A DNA stretch of 64,000 nt from Apostichopus japonicus. Taxonomy: Eukaryota; Echinodermata; Holothuroidea; Aspidochirotida; Stichopodidae. The stretch is from the NCBI RefSeq assembly GCF_037975245.1, contig NC_092579.1, positions 7,780,001 to 7,844,000 of the forward strand, read 5' to 3'. A program made the position numbers and the translations under genes. The notes under the pieces were generated by a model, which did no database searches, had not been told where the DNA came from, and was given only the letters and a program-made list of their open reading frames with translations. Shown here piece after piece: positions 63,536 to 64,000 of this stretch; position 1 is the first letter of the stretch, and each line of letters opens with the position of its first letter.

Positions 63536-64000
63536 TGTCATCCTTGTGAAATCCTTCAGTTACTTCAGCACATCTCTGTCCTCTTTCATCATAAATTTTA
63601 TAGTTCTGCTGCATCTAACTTTCAAGGTTAATTTATTACAAAATTTTGAGACCCAAACTTTCATGCTTTAAATACTCAGAGGCCAGGTTTTTGTAACCAT
63701 TTTACACCGAAACGTTAAATTATGATAACATTATAGCTTGTTACAACTTTAACAAAAAAGCAGTTTCAATTCTAATTTCTAAACTTATTTTCTATCATGC
63801 CAGAGAAAAATTTTCAGACCGTAACAGTTTATGCAGTTCAAATTGTTTTGAATAGAGAAAGATGAATTGCCTTTTTAAAAATGTCATCCTTGTGAAATCC
63901 TTCAGTTACTTCAGCACATCTCTGTCCTCTTTCATCATAAATTTTATAGTTCTGCTGCATCTAACTTTCAAGGTTAATTTATTACAAAATTTTGAGACCC
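63536..64000. repeat. Direct repeat, 346-bp period
   Basis: The stretch from TGTCATCCTTGTGAAATCC at 63536 recurs from 63882 and matches for the remaining 119 bases to the window edge without a visible difference. It may be the start of a longer tandem array beyond the window. Confidence 0.9.

Overview
This window looks like nuclear DNA of a marine invertebrate deuterostome, probably an echinoderm (a sea cucumber is my best guess, but that is inference). The evidence is an expanded family of IgGFc-binding-domain / AMOP / VWD / sushi membrane receptors, coding exons of several kilobases, AT-rich intergenic DNA with long (AT)n tracts, a Penelope-like element, CR1/L2- and RTE-like LINE remnants and many hAT-type MITEs. 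I see no bacterial gene organisation.

Region by region. 1-34 kb is a receptor cluster with four members: gene 1 (minus, 1-2409, running off the left edge), gene 2 (minus, 10591-14376), a decayed copy (plus, 22775-25690) and gene 3 (plus, 30193-33798). Each has its coding region in one large exon directly after a 3' splice site, with a similar non-coding leader exon upstream (about 7341, 21358 and 27937, with a weaker match near 15.3 kb). Intron 1 of gene 1 holds two head-to-head, 5'-truncated Penelope-like element copies forming a 3-kb palindrome, and each copy carries a hammerhead-ribozyme-like sequence. 34-39 kb is mostly featureless, with duplicated 3' flank of the receptor unit at its start. 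39-46.4 kb holds a hAT-like MITE and a broken LINE whose endonuclease ORF is split by another MITE with a clean target duplication. A tRNA-Gly(UCC) gene lies at 48161-48232. 49.8-59.5 kb is a mobile-element graveyard: several MITEs with recognisable target duplications, LINE 3' fragments, a hAT-like transposase relic containing a 1-kb 34-bp minisatellite, a palindromic minisatellite and four hammerhead-core-like motifs. 60.2-61.9 kb holds an intact GT31 beta-1,3-glycosyltransferase gene. The last 460 bases hold a 346-bp-period direct repeat.

How the genes relate. The receptors form a locally duplicated family: the same ectodomain order, different numbers of sushi domains and unrelated cytoplasmic tails, which suggests diversification of a surface or mucosal recognition protein. 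The glycosyltransferase is a separate Golgi enzyme. Everything else is tRNA, repeats and relics. All calls are from reading the sequence and comparing with remembered families; no database search was run.
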